A DNA stretch of 64,000 bases, taken from NCBI RefSeq assembly GCF_905147365.1, contig NC_056416.1:6530001-6594000 (forward strand), written 5' to 3'. Shown here piece after piece: positions 49,571 through 61,900 of this stretch. Position 1 is the first letter of the stretch; the number at the start of each line of letters is the position of its first letter. The DNA is from Aricia agestis. Taxonomy: Eukaryota > Arthropoda > Insecta > Lepidoptera > Lycaenidae. The notes beneath the pieces are model-generated. The model was not told the origin of the DNA. It searched no databases and saw only the letters and a program-made list of their open reading frames with translations. Position numbers and translations under genes: made by a program.

Positions 49571-50159
49571 ATATCCGGTGCAGCGCCAACTATATCGATC
49601 GTACATTGCACTATATTTTTACTGAAACTACTTTTTACAAAACGTTATATCTTTGAACTAAATATGAAGTTAAGTCAAGACACGCATTTTTTAAATTCAA
49701 GTAAGTAACGATAATTAGAACAAATGAAAGTGGCGAATAAAGAAAAAAACTGTCTCATCTACTTTTCTTTTAAAATTTGTAGGACTCAAATAATTGACGC
49801 CTGCTATATGTTTCGAGTGAGTAATTGTACTTAATATAATTATCTTAAACATTCTAATTTCTAAAAGTATGATATTGAGAAATCAATTGCTTTTAATTGA
49901 GCAGTTAGCCTCGTATCCACTAGGGCTTGATAGGCAACGTTTGGCGAGTGACAACATTTTATCATGGAACCCAACAATTTATTTTATTTAATATCTATTT
50001 GTGTTTACGAGAAAGGAATAAGGTAACCCCCAACATATTCTGAACGCTACGGCTACTATTCGACGAACTATTCTACGAAACAGAATAATAATTATGTTTT
50101 TTTTAATACAAACCTACAAGGATCTTGTGGCACTTGGTTGATATTGTCATGCCATGTAT

Positions 50160-50545
50160 ACAGGGTGCAATTAAACCTTCCGGCCAAATTTTGATATATT
50201 GATCCTTTGTAAAAATAAAAATACACGTTTTTTACACGAATCACTCAGTACTAAAATGTTGAGAAATAGCTTCCGAAAGTTATCCTAAAAATACCACAGT
50301 TATTGGACACTTCGCGTCGCCTGCGCGTGACGTACCCCCGCGCGCACGCCTCCACCCGCGTCACCCCCGCTCATACCCACCGACGCCAAGTGACCGTTCT
50401 GCAACGATTCTAAATGGGATAAAATATGTCATTTAAAAAAAAATAACACCCTTTTTTTTGTTAAATGGATAATAATACCTACGATACCTAATTATGCCTA
50501 CGCCCAGGAAAAGTTTTAGCCGGTAGGTTTAATTGCAACCTGTAT
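50160..50545 (-). mobile_element. MITE family B, copy 2
   Basis: ACAGGGTGCAATTAAACCTT at the left; AGGTTTAATTGCAACCTGTA at the right. AGAAATAGCTTCCGAAAGTT is the inverse of text in 6350-6610. The centre has a GC-rich segment (CGCGTCGCCTGCGCGTGACG) absent from copy 1. Confidence 0.75.
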
Positions 50546-50646
50546 GTCGGACCGTAGATTTTGACGGACTCCACTAAGAAGAATGATAAGTCTTTGAATG
50601 GATTCCATGTTGTAGCCTGATTACATTTCTAAAGACAATTTGTGTA

Positions 50647-50817
50647 TCGCCCCAGGGACCAGGGGCCGTACCACGAAACCGTTTTGAGACTCAAACATTC
50701 GGACGAGAATGCCGCGTCCTGCTCTAATAACGTCATTTCACGTTTGTTAGAGAAGGACGCAACATTCTCGTACGATTGTTTGAGTCTCAAAACAGTTTCA
50801 TGGTACAAGGCCTGGGC
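50647..50817. mobile_element. MITE family F, copy 2
   Basis: GGGGCCGTACCACGAAACCG at the left and GTTTCATGGTACAAGGCC at the right. AGACTCAAACATTCGGACGA pairs with TCGTACGATTGTTTGAGTCT. Same internal text as 43185-43320 (GCCGCGTCCTGCTCTAA). Confidence 0.8.
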
Positions 50818-52150
50818 TCTACGGAGTACACTTTGGGAATGGCTGGCCTAGCGGATACGCGGCTGTAGAGTTACACTCGTAGCCACAGAGTACACGCTTC
50901 GCAAAATAAATGAACGTTTTCAACGTCCTACACTATTTACAGCCGATTTCATACACTCATCACAGTCTTCAATAATTACATTTACCGAGCATTTCTCCTT
51001 AACCTAAACTATTTACAATATACGTATTTACAAATCTTTGATAAACGATTTAATCTAGTCAACGTAATATAATTTATTTATTATCTAAATCCTAAATCTA
51101 TCTAGATTCGCTTGGTCTAATGCCCGTACGATAAGGATGTATAAAATTAGTCTATTAGATGAATATTTTTATGTTAAATTACGTACATGACCACAGAAAA
51201 CGTTCAAAATAGATACCGCATGTGTATGTACTTGGCGTGCCATATCGCGTTCCCTAACGACGAGCAATGCTCGTCTTTTGAAAGTCTGTTCTTCAGTCTG
51301 CTATTGGAATCGGACGTCAATCGCAATTTTTTAAATGCCTAAATGCCTAAAAGTGCCGTATTGAGCTGTAGAAATTCAAATAGAAACGTTGGCCTAGATA
51401 ATGGACACGGTCTTATCATCGGTACGTCACAGTAGGTAGGAAAAAAGTGGCACGCTCGTTTTCATACAAATGGAGCGACATGCGGTATTTATCTTGATCT
51501 GTCTGCGTACATGACCAAAAATTAGTTTTTAGTAGTGTGTTTATTTGGGTATACTATTACCATTTTAGTTTTCTATTCAGTTGGTTGGTTACCCGAATGA
51601 ATAAAAAATGTGCAATGGCCAATTTTGCAGACATCGCAATGTACGTAATGTTAAGCGCCATCTATCCGCGCCCTACCTAACTAATCACAAGTAACGGACC
51701 AGTCATGAGGTGAGCACATCAAGTCAGTTTTTGAAGATTTAACTTCTATTACGTAAAACAATTTACTGGTACGTATGATAGAGTGACGTAGCATTAAATA
51801 TTAATTACAAAAGACTGAAAGAATTTAACCAGCTTACTGTGTTGATTAAATACTACTGGTGTATTATTATCAGAGCGATTTTGGTGATTAGATGTTTTAG
51901 AAACTTACCTACGTAACCTACGTTGTACTTTAAATGTGTTTGGTAAACTTCGCACTTTTTCGGGTTCATTTTGTCTAATAATATTGCAAAAATATCAATT
52001 GTATCGTTATGTAATCTTATTCGTATTATGACTTAAATTACACATTACAACCCATAAAAGTAAAGTCTCACTTTCATCAAAATGACACGACCTACAAGCT
52101 CGGAAGAAATAATAAGTGAAGAAAGAGTGTTGTCAAAAAAGCGAGCCCAT
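50818..52150. other. Intergenic; one possible TIR element
   Basis: AAAATAGATACCGCATGTG at about 51207 and ACATGCGGTATTTATCTTG ending at about 51495 are inverted and may bound a 289-bp element. The rest is AT-rich without recognisable genes. Confidence 0.4.
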
Positions 52151-52448
52151 ACCATAAAGTAAATACACCTAGCGGAATAGAGCAACAATCTCGAGCTGTC
52201 AAACGAAACCAAAATTGGTTTTCATCTGTGTGAAAAATGTGTGTACGTATACACTTACACAAGCATGATTGAACATGAATTCTATGAGATTAAATTGTCA
52301 ACGTGCGGCACGTGCCGACTGGACGTCAAAAAAAGATTGCTCCTGTCATGTATCACACGTCTCTTTTTACTACGCAGTGTTACTGATAGTGACATCTCTC
52401 TTGCTCAGGCCTTTGTTTCTCTATTCCGCTAGGTATATTAACTTTATG
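52151..52448. mobile_element. MITE family H, copy 1
   Basis: ACCATAAAGTAAATACACCT then AGCGGAATAGAG at the left; CTCTATTCCGCTAGGTATAT then TAACTTTATGG at the right. Internal TCGAGCTGTCA, TGTATCACACGTCTCTTTTT and TGTTACTGATAGTGACATCT recur inverted at 62448-62668. The solo end is at 55239-55270. Confidence 0.8.
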
Positions 52449-52735
52449 GCCCATACTGACAGAATATGGGATCTTTTCACGTGAGAACTTTCCGACGATC
52501 GTGCATCGGGGGGGCTGTTTTTAATGCATGTAGTGCACATGTTAGCTAGCAACTACATAGAAACACCAGACTCTATCACCGCCTTACGGCGTACATTGAC
52601 TGACCTCAGTTCGTATTTTGCAGTAAAGTACTTTTTTATTTGCTCCGAGCCCATAAGTATTAACTCATCAAAAGAAGGTTGCACTGATACTAACGAAGTC
52701 TACATAATAATATTATGATCGGCATTTGTCTTATT

Positions 52736-52779
52736 AAAAGGGCCCATTCACTGCAGGACTGCCGTGAATAGGCCCTTTA
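52736..52779. mobile_element. MITE family G remnant
   Basis: AAAAGGGCCCATTCACTGCA joined almost directly to CTGCCGTGAATAGGCCCTTT: the two ends of family G with the centre lost. Confidence 0.6.
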
Positions 52780-52937
52780 AAGGCGTTATACGATAAAACG
52801 GTGTAGCCGTTAAAACCAAATTACTGCGAAAACAGCTGAAATTCCAAATTCAAAAATTTAACAAAAATGAATTTTCGAAATTCGAATTCGAATTTAAAAT
52901 TTTAAAATTTCGATCGTTCTCGAATCCCGCCACTTAA

Positions 52938-53083
52938 AGCAGCCTCCACACGTTGGCCGTGTTTGCCGAACAGAAGGGGACGGCGCTATACCAGAAAGAA
53001 GGACGCAAATAATTCGATCTCTTTTTTTAGTATAGCGCCGTCCTCTTCTGTTCGGCAAACACGGCCAACGTGTGGAGGCTGCT
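52938..53083. mobile_element. Near-perfect hairpin MITE, 3' of DAGL
   Basis: AGCAGCCTCCACACGTTGGC and GCCAACGTGTGGAGGCTGCT at the ends, arms continuing through GTGTTTGCCGAACAGAAG and GGACGGCGCTATAC with one or two mismatches. TTAA / TAA borders both sides. About 90 bp below the DAGL stop codon, so probably in its 3' UTR. Confidence 0.82.
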
Positions 53084-53169
53084 TAATAGTTTTTTCGCGG
53101 TGTACTTTTTAAACGCCGTCGAACAATATTTACAAATCCTTCTTTTTCTTTTTAAACCTTAACGCCTAT

Positions 53170-55688
53170 TCACACGAGGTGCGTGACGCGGTACGCGTGT
53201 CGCTCCTCCAGTACTGTCTGTATGGTCCGGTGCACGTTCTCGGGCAGGTGGTCTAACAGCATGCGCGGCATCACCTGCAACTCCATGAAGTCCTCAGGGC
53301 ACGCCCACCGCATCTCGTACGTTGGTTCTTGTGTTCGCACTTTCCTGGAAAAAAGTTTTTTTTATTATATTCATGGCCATGGATAGCCCCAAGTCCTTAA
53401 AATTTTTTGACTGGTCTCGTGGTTTGAATTTTAAATTAAACTTATACAATACGAGCTTTTGCCCGCGGCTTCGCTCGCGTTAAGAAGTATTATTATATGT
53501 ATACAAATTTTCATTCCCTATTTGAACCCCTTGGGGTTGGAATTTATCAAAATCCTTTCTTAGCGGATGCCTACGTCATAACATCTACCTGCATGCCAAA
53601 TTTCAGCTCGATCCGTCCAGTGGTTTGGGCTGTGCGTTGATAGATCACTATGTCAATCAGTCAGTCACCTTTGAGTTTTATATACAGTGTGTAACAAAAA
53701 TAAGTGATAATACTTTAGGGTGTGTACGTGTTCTTTGTAGAGAGTTCACTGTGAAAGTGCAGCGCTGAATGACAAAAAAATTTTTTTCACTTTTGTATGG
53801 GCAAGGGTCCGACCGTCACGAGTTTCCCCATACAAAAGTGAAAAAAAATGTTGGTCTTTCAGCGCTGCTACTTTCACAGTGAACTCTCTACAAGGAACAC
53901 GTACACACCCTAAAGTATTATCACTTATTTTTGTTACACCTGTAGATATTGTTACCAACAATAAATAATTTGTTTATTTAAAAAGTTAATTAAGTATAAA
54001 ATTACCTTTCTTCCTCAGTCTCACTTCAGAAAGACATGCAAATTGTGAAACATTTAAGTACTGTAGAATATGATAAATTAAAACATTTATCTTTGTGTTC
54101 AGAGTATCGCATACAATTAACCTATTTAAAAATTGGCACTAGCCACTGGGATACGAATAGTATACTTAAATATTATTTAGCTGTAGAATCTAATATACTA
54201 TGTATGTACAACGGCACGTTTGTGTATGTGAGTGTTTGTAAGCTGGCGTGTGCGTGCGTAGTGCCTACATCTACCTATAGTGCGTACTTACGAGTATGAG
54301 TAGACTGTAGACACATAATATGCAGACTATCAAACTTACTTCTCAATGCCCATGCGTTTCCGCCGCATGATGTGGAGTATGCGGCCGGGCGTGAAGAGAC
54401 GCGCGGACGAGAAACGCCGCGCGAACACGTTCCGCGACAGCAGCGCAGCCTCCTGCAACGTCACGGGTTAACGAACGTAAGGTTTGAAATCAGGCGAACT
54501 GTGCAAAGGGGCCTTAAATTGTTTTATCTCTGTAAGTATATTTGCATACGACTTGAGTAACAGCGGAATGAAACTGAGGAAACATAATAAAATTATTCTG
54601 AGGGATCTAAGCCAGTTCTGATAGGCTCAGCGGTCAGCTATATCGAGATAAAGCTGTCAAAACATTCAATTTTAATTAGGTCGCTTGCAAGGTTTTTATT
54701 ATTATTATAAATTCAATAATAATTAATCATTTTAAGGATGTGGAACTTCGAAGGCAGGTTATATTATATTGTATAACTAATAAAAAGCTTGGCTGGGGCA
54801 CTGCCGTGCCCCTAGATTTAGTTATTGTTAAAGAAACATACAAACTTACTGAATTTTTTTTAATTACAGTAATCAGAACTGTTAAAATACACACAAAGTA
54901 CAAAAAAACATAAAACAACAATGGAAAAGCAAAATACATCATGTGCATTATTTCTATAGGTAGTTAAGTAATAGATAATTATTATGATTAATTATGAGCT
55001 ATGCCAATTAATAATTATGAATAAGGATTCTAAGACATTAAATTAGGTATAACAAAAATTAGTAAGTATCTATATAACTTTAATTGAGTATCTATTGTAT
55101 GGGCTACATTGAAAAATAAAATAAAGAGTTGTGCCTTCAGTGCACGGAGGAATGTAAAATTCTACAAAGGAAAAGTGCTCATAGAAATAACATTGTATTG
55201 AGTATAAAGTACCTATGTAAATAATTTAAATACTAAACTCTCTATTCCGCTAGGTATATTAACTTTATGGTATCAAACAGGGTCAGCAGACAAAAAACAA
55301 TATAGTAGGTATAGTTAATAACAGGGCAAATATTATTGTAGTTAGAAACGTATCTTCTATATTAGTATTTTAGTAAAGGGGTTAGGGGTTCAAAATCCAT
55401 GCCTTCTATAGTACCTACTTACGTGTTAATAACAGGGTGCCAGGGGTGCCAACATACAGGGAAGCCAGCACGATCGAACGATTTACACTTTTATATACTA
55501 GATAGATCCTGACAAATCATGATCCGAAGTCCTAACCATCAAAAGCAAGTTTTATGGAACCGTTAAATTTTTTAATAAATAAATGTACAGGTTGGTAAAA
55601 AATAGTGTACTATATGAGGGTGCCTTGCTTTTCTTCTTGGTCTTATATCTTCAAACGAGCAATTCTTGTATATATATATAGCCGATTC

Positions 55689-55742
<54 letters not shown>

Positions 55743-55888
55743 GGAATCTCGGAATCGGCTCCAACGATTTTCATGAAATTATAGGGGGTTTCGGGGGCGA
55801 TAAATCGATCTAGCTAGGAATCATTTTTAGAAAATGTCATTTAATGCGTGTTTTATCGAATACCGAGCAAAGCTCGGTCAAACAGCTA

Positions 55889-55969
<81 letters not shown>

Positions 55970-58900
55970 ATTGGAATATATATATTATATATATATATAT
56001 AATTGGAATCTCGGAATCGGCTCCAACGATTTTCATGAAATTTAGTATATAGGGGGTTTCGGGGGCGATAAATCGATCTAGATAGGAATAATTTTCAGAA
56101 AATGTCTTTTTATTCGTGATTTATCGATAATCGATAAACTGAAAAATATGACTCTTCCTGACATCTATTGGCGAATAATAATACGTCATCCAGGTACTAA
56201 TAATATAATGTGTCATCCGTACGAGAAGAATTTCATTTAACAATTTATTGTGCACAAGAAACAATTACAATAAGACAATATACACAGTAAAACGACACAA
56301 AGGATCTGCTTATTTCTAATAGAAATCTCTTCCAGCAGCCCTACGGAGAGAGATAGGATTAAGACAGCAGATAGAACGTGCACTATTATTATGAATATAT
56401 AATATATATTATATCAACACAATACTCGTACTAGTTAAACAGATAAAAATAGATATTTTGATATTATACTAATTAAACACTAAAATATAACTACATAATA
56501 TAATTACTTATATACTTACTTAAAATAAATATTACATATTATATCTATATAATAAAATATAATATTGTTGTATGAAGTAAATAAATCTAATAAATTTTTA
56601 AATTACGGTATTATATAATACACAAAAAAATATATATATGCTTAAAATATAAATAAATATAATACTAGTATTTAAATGGATTGAGATTCGAGGTAATGCT
56701 CTTTCAAGCGTCTTTTAAAAACAGCGATAGTGGGACTGTCACGAATTGTGTGAGGGAGCGAGTTCCACAATCTGACAGCATGAACAGAAAATGAGTAGGA
56801 GTAAAAGTTGGAACGATGTGAGGGGAAGGAAAGATTTGACCGGACGTTGGACCTACATGGAAGATCGAGAGAACGGGAAAAGTTGAATCTGTCAAGGAGA
56901 TATGGAGGAGCGAGAGGATTGTACAGGATGTTGTAAAGTAAGCAAAGGATGTGGGAGTTACGGCGGAGACGGATTGGTAGCCACTTGAGTTTGGAACGGT
57001 AGGCCGAGACATGATCAAACTTTCTCAAACCAAACACGAAACGTATACAAAGATTCTGTAAACGCTCGAGTCTAGTTAACTGTTCCTCAGTGGCGTCCAG
57101 GTAACAGGTGTCGGCGTAGTCAAGGATGGGAAGGATAAGAGACTGGACAAGGAAAATTTTGGTTTGTATAGGAAGGAAGTTTTGGAGGCGCCTCAACGTG
57201 TGTAGCGAAAAATGTACTTTCCTGCTCACTTCTGTCACTTGCGGATTCCATGTCAGATTGCTGTCTAGAATTATGCCCAGATTTTTGGCCGAATCTGTGT
57301 AATTGATTACAGTACCATCGAAAATTACACTAGGTACATTACATAACCTTTGAGTCATGTATCTGCTACCTATAATCATAGCTTGCGATTTGCTGGGGTT
57401 AACCAACAAACCGAAAGACTTAGCCCAGTTAGCTATTCGTTCGAGATCAGAGTTTAGGTCTTCGACTGCAGAGATGATGTCGAGAATGTGTGAATGACGG
57501 TAGATTTGCAAGTCGTCTGCGTAGAGATGGAAGTGGGATGTGATTATTGAAGTGATATTATTTATAAAAATAGAAAAGAGGAGGGGAGAAAGCACGCCAC
57601 CCTGGGGTACACCCACATCAAGATCGCACCAGTCCGAGGTACCCACGCTGGAGCGGACTCGCTGTGAGCGTCCCCGAAGATATGACTCAATCCAATTAAT
57701 CACTGAAGGTGATAAGTTAAGGGAGCGCAGGATAGAGAGGAGGATGTCAAAGTCAACAGAATTGAACGCACTGCTAAAGTCGAGCAATACCAGTATGGAG
57801 ACACATTTATTTTCTAGTGCAAGGCGTAGATCATCAGTGACCTTTAGCAATGCAGTTACAGTACTGTGACCAGAACGGAAACCGGATTGGAAAGGAGAGA
57901 GTAAATGGTTAGATGATAGAAAGTGGGACAGCTGCTTGTGGACTATATGTTCGAGAACTTTGGAGAGGAAAGGTAAAATGGAGATAGGCCTGTAATGGGA
58001 TAAGGAAGAGGGATTGGTTGTTTTAGGTAAAGGAATGACATCAGCACGTTTCCATGCCGAAGGGAAGGAACTCGTTGCCAAGGAATAATTAAAGATATGT
58101 GTGAGAACTGGCAAGAGTTCGGGAAGGGAGAGGGATATCATACGGGAACTGAGATTGTCATTGCCTTGAGCAGTAGATTTGATAGCCGCTATATGCTTAA
58201 TGACATCATCCTCCGTAACTGGTACAAACGAGAAAGGAGTGCAGGAAGGAAGAGGAGAGGAAGAGAGATGAGACAATGTGCGCGCTTTTGTAGCCTGGTT
58301 AACAATTACGGGAGGCTTAGAGAAGTGAGCATTAAGCGAATTTAAATCAAGGGTGCTGTCAGTACATGATGAGGACTTACCAATGCCAAGTGATGAGAGA
58401 AATTTCCAAAGTTGAGATGGGTTACATTGGTCAATGGAAGAATGTATGTGGCGCCATTTGGCATCTCTACACATACGACTGCAAAGATTCCGGAGATATT
58501 TGTACTGAGCTAAGTTTTCTTCAGTGGGTCGTTTCCGAAATCGACACAAAGCTCGGTTGCGCCTGGCCATCATAGATCTAATGTCCTGCGAGAGCCAGGG
58601 TGCCGGTGGATGCTTGACCTTGACTCTTCTAAGAGGAGCATGCCTGTCGAAGATGTTGGTTAACAGGTCCGTTAGAAGTGCCACCTTTTGGTCAATATCA
58701 GAGGCCGAGAATACAGGAGACCAGTTCGTATCATGCACATCACGTTTAAGGGCCTCCAAATCGATGTTATTGAAACTGCGTAGGAATTGGTACTTAGGAA
58801 TTCGACGAGGAGGTTTGATTTTGAAGGAAAGGAATATTAAATCGTGATAGGAAAATATGGAAGGGAATTGGCCGTGAAGAGCGACCAGGTCGGGAGATGA

Positions 58901-61900
58901 GGTAATGAGGAGGTCTAATAAAGAAGGAGTGCAATTTGGAACGTGGTGGGTTGCAGCAAGAGGGAGAATGTTGAGGTTAAGGGCAGACAATAAGGAACGG
59001 AGTTTTGAGGCACGTGAGTCGGATTTTAGGAGACAAGTATTGAAGTCACCCGCAATCAAAGTGTGGTCGTAATAAAAGAATCTAAAAACCCTACGCATTA
59101 GTCACAGTCATTAGTCAAAATCGGTGGCCTTGCGGGCTTCGCTTGGCTCATCTTGGCGGGGGCACTCCCGTGCCCCCAGATCAATTTCTTCGATCTAGAC
59201 TCTAGTTACTAGTACATTTAAATTTTTATGTTTTAATTACTTACATAAAATAATTTACTAATTATTGTGAGCTTTTAACATTTTTAAAATAAAATCATGC
59301 GAGAGACTTTAATTTATCTTGAATTTATTATTTATGAGGTGGTCTGTAAGTGAGACTACTTGTTAGAAGTGCGACTTTATCCGGGCCGTGTGAAGGCTAC
59401 ATCCGGACAAAAGAGCTTATTCACCTTCTAGTGACATCGATGTCTAATAAAAATTTAAATGCTTCGGTCACACTTTGGTAAGTATAGTAGGTCGCAATAT
59501 TAGTGTTTATTCAGACTACATTTCATTTACAAAGGTACGGTCTACTAGAATTTTTGTGCCATGCTTCTGTTCGTGTTAACTTACTTCTAAAATCTGTGGG
59601 GTTAACACTTTAGGTGTTAAATAATAATATTATAACATGCTGAAATTAATTTAGCATCTGTTAACTTAGAACTCACAAAACTTGACTAGGAACTTTGTGT
59701 GCATAATGCAATGCATTTGTTATATTATCTACATCCATATTTACATATACAATAACGTGGGAGAGCCATGCTTCGGCACGAATGGGCCGGCTCGACCGGA
59801 GAAATACCACGTTCTCACAGAAAACCGACGTGAAACAGCGCTTGCGCTGTGTTTCGCCGAGTGAGTGAGTTTACCGGAGGCCCAATCCCCTACCCTATTT
59901 CCTTCCCTACCCTCCCCTATTCCCTTCCCTTCCTATCCCTACCCTCCCCTATTACCCTATTCCCTTTTAAAAGGCCGGCAACGCACCCGCAGCTCTTCTG
60001 ATGCTGCGACGGAAGTTGCTTTCCATCAGGTGACCCGTTTGCTCGTTTGCCCCCTTATTTCATAAAAAAAAAATACAGTAGTGCCTCGATAGTCCGAACC
60101 CCCGCTAATCCAAATACCTCTATAATCCGAACGACCTCCCAAACCCGCACAAGTCACTCCCGCAGCCGCGCCGCCGCATTCTAGTGCCGAGTAAAACGTA
60201 GTGATTATATATTATTCTCTTTGGTGCCGAGTTAGATAACTAAACTCTAAAGTACTACACGTATTGTTTTTGACCGCCCCACGCGCTATACCGCCATTTT
60301 GTTATTACTTATTATAGGTAAGTACTGTATTTGTACTGTATTTGTGCGTTTTATCATGGCTTCAACATAAAAAAAAAATGCCTTTAAAAATGTCTACACA
60401 CTATAATCCTAATGCTGCGTCCATCCGAACAGGGTATATATTTTGGGTCTTCGGACTATCGAGGCCCTACTGAATACAAATTATACAGGTTGTAACAAAA
60501 CAAAGTGATTACTTGAGAGGGTGTTTGAGTCCCCTGTTCATTGAGAAAGTTGCAGCACTAAAAGAGCAAAATTTTTTTGTGATTTGTATGGGCAAGCGCC
60601 CTAGCGTTATGTGCCCATACAAAAGTTAAAAAAGTTGCTCTTTCAGTGCTGCTACTTCCACAGTAAACTCTACACAAGGGACACATGCACACCCTACAGT
60701 GTTATCATTAAGGTGACGCCGCGTTAAAGCAAAAAACCGTGGATATGTTTGCTTGTTTTCTATGAGAGGCCGACCCGGCCTCTCACAGAAAACAAGTGTA
60801 TGCTTGAACCAATCTATGGACAAATTTTGGAAGCTTATATCACTCTCCTCTGTTGGCAAAATATGAATCCCTTTTTTACAGAGATATTTTTGATTGATTA
60901 TTCTGTGTTATAAAAGTTGACCAATCGTGTTATGCTATGGGTAATTCAAAGACAAAGACATGATGAATGCTGACAATGAACTTTAATTTCTTAGCTTTAG
61001 TCATTGCTGAGAAAAATCGATATCGCTACAGCCAAATTATCAATGTGTCGCCTTAATATGTTTTGTAACACCCTGTATATTTTTAATTATAAAAAAGAAA
61101 ACTAAAACCCTGCTGCCTGACACACTGACTGACTCATAATATATTTTAATTGGAAGCTGAATCGAGACGAGTAGCCTTTTATTACAAAGCAATTGCAGTG
61201 GACCGTTATGGAGTAACAAAACAATGACATCGCATTCTTCACCGAGTCGTGAGTTCGATGACCTCAACTATAATTTCATGGCATGGGACAAAAAACGCTA
61301 AGATCGTCAATGTAGTTCAAGTATAAAATGGTCAGCTATCAAGTTATTCAAGTGTCGTTCAACTTTATGTGAACTAGAATTGCTAAGTTAAAGAATAGGT
61401 ACCTATAATTTTTATCAAGTATGTTTTTAAACGGAAAGCGTCATACTTTATCTGAGGTAAGAAATAGGTCAATATGTATATGTTGCAGGCGACGGTGAAA
61501 TCGGAAGTACCTAAATCAGGGGCGTAACTTCCACAAACAACGTGTGACAAATCTTAATCCCAGGTCCCCGCTACCATATGTGCAATGTGTGCAATGCACA
61601 CGGGCGCCATCCTCTAGGGGCGCCAAATTGCCATCTTTAGGGGCGTCAAAACCAAGGTCCCAAAAAATTTGCCTAAAGGGGCGCCAAAATCCTTTTTTTG
61701 CACACAGGCGCCAGTAGCCCTTACGGGGGGCCCTTGCTTTACCCTACCTAGAATCCCAAGGGCCAAGGCACGCTTCTGACTTAAATAGTTCTACCCGTAA
61801 CATGGCCATGTTTGGTGTCAGACCTGTTAAATAATATTTATCTTGAAAGCAGCGCGACTTCTATACTAAAAAGTGTCACGCGGCTGTCGCGTTGCTTTTG

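Noticed and set aside
49292..49708. 138-codon ORF on the plus strand
   Set aside because: No domain, no codon bias, and it spans a 70-bp hairpin MITE. It could not be supported as a gene.
53746..53961. ORF in the region of MITE I
   Set aside because: It is inside the inverted arms of a MITE.
55834..56052. ORF with Ile-Tyr repeats
   Set aside because: It is translation of a (TA)n microsatellite.
57540..58847. Plus-strand ORFs opposite the LINE
   Set aside because: They are antisense shadows of the reverse transcriptase frame.
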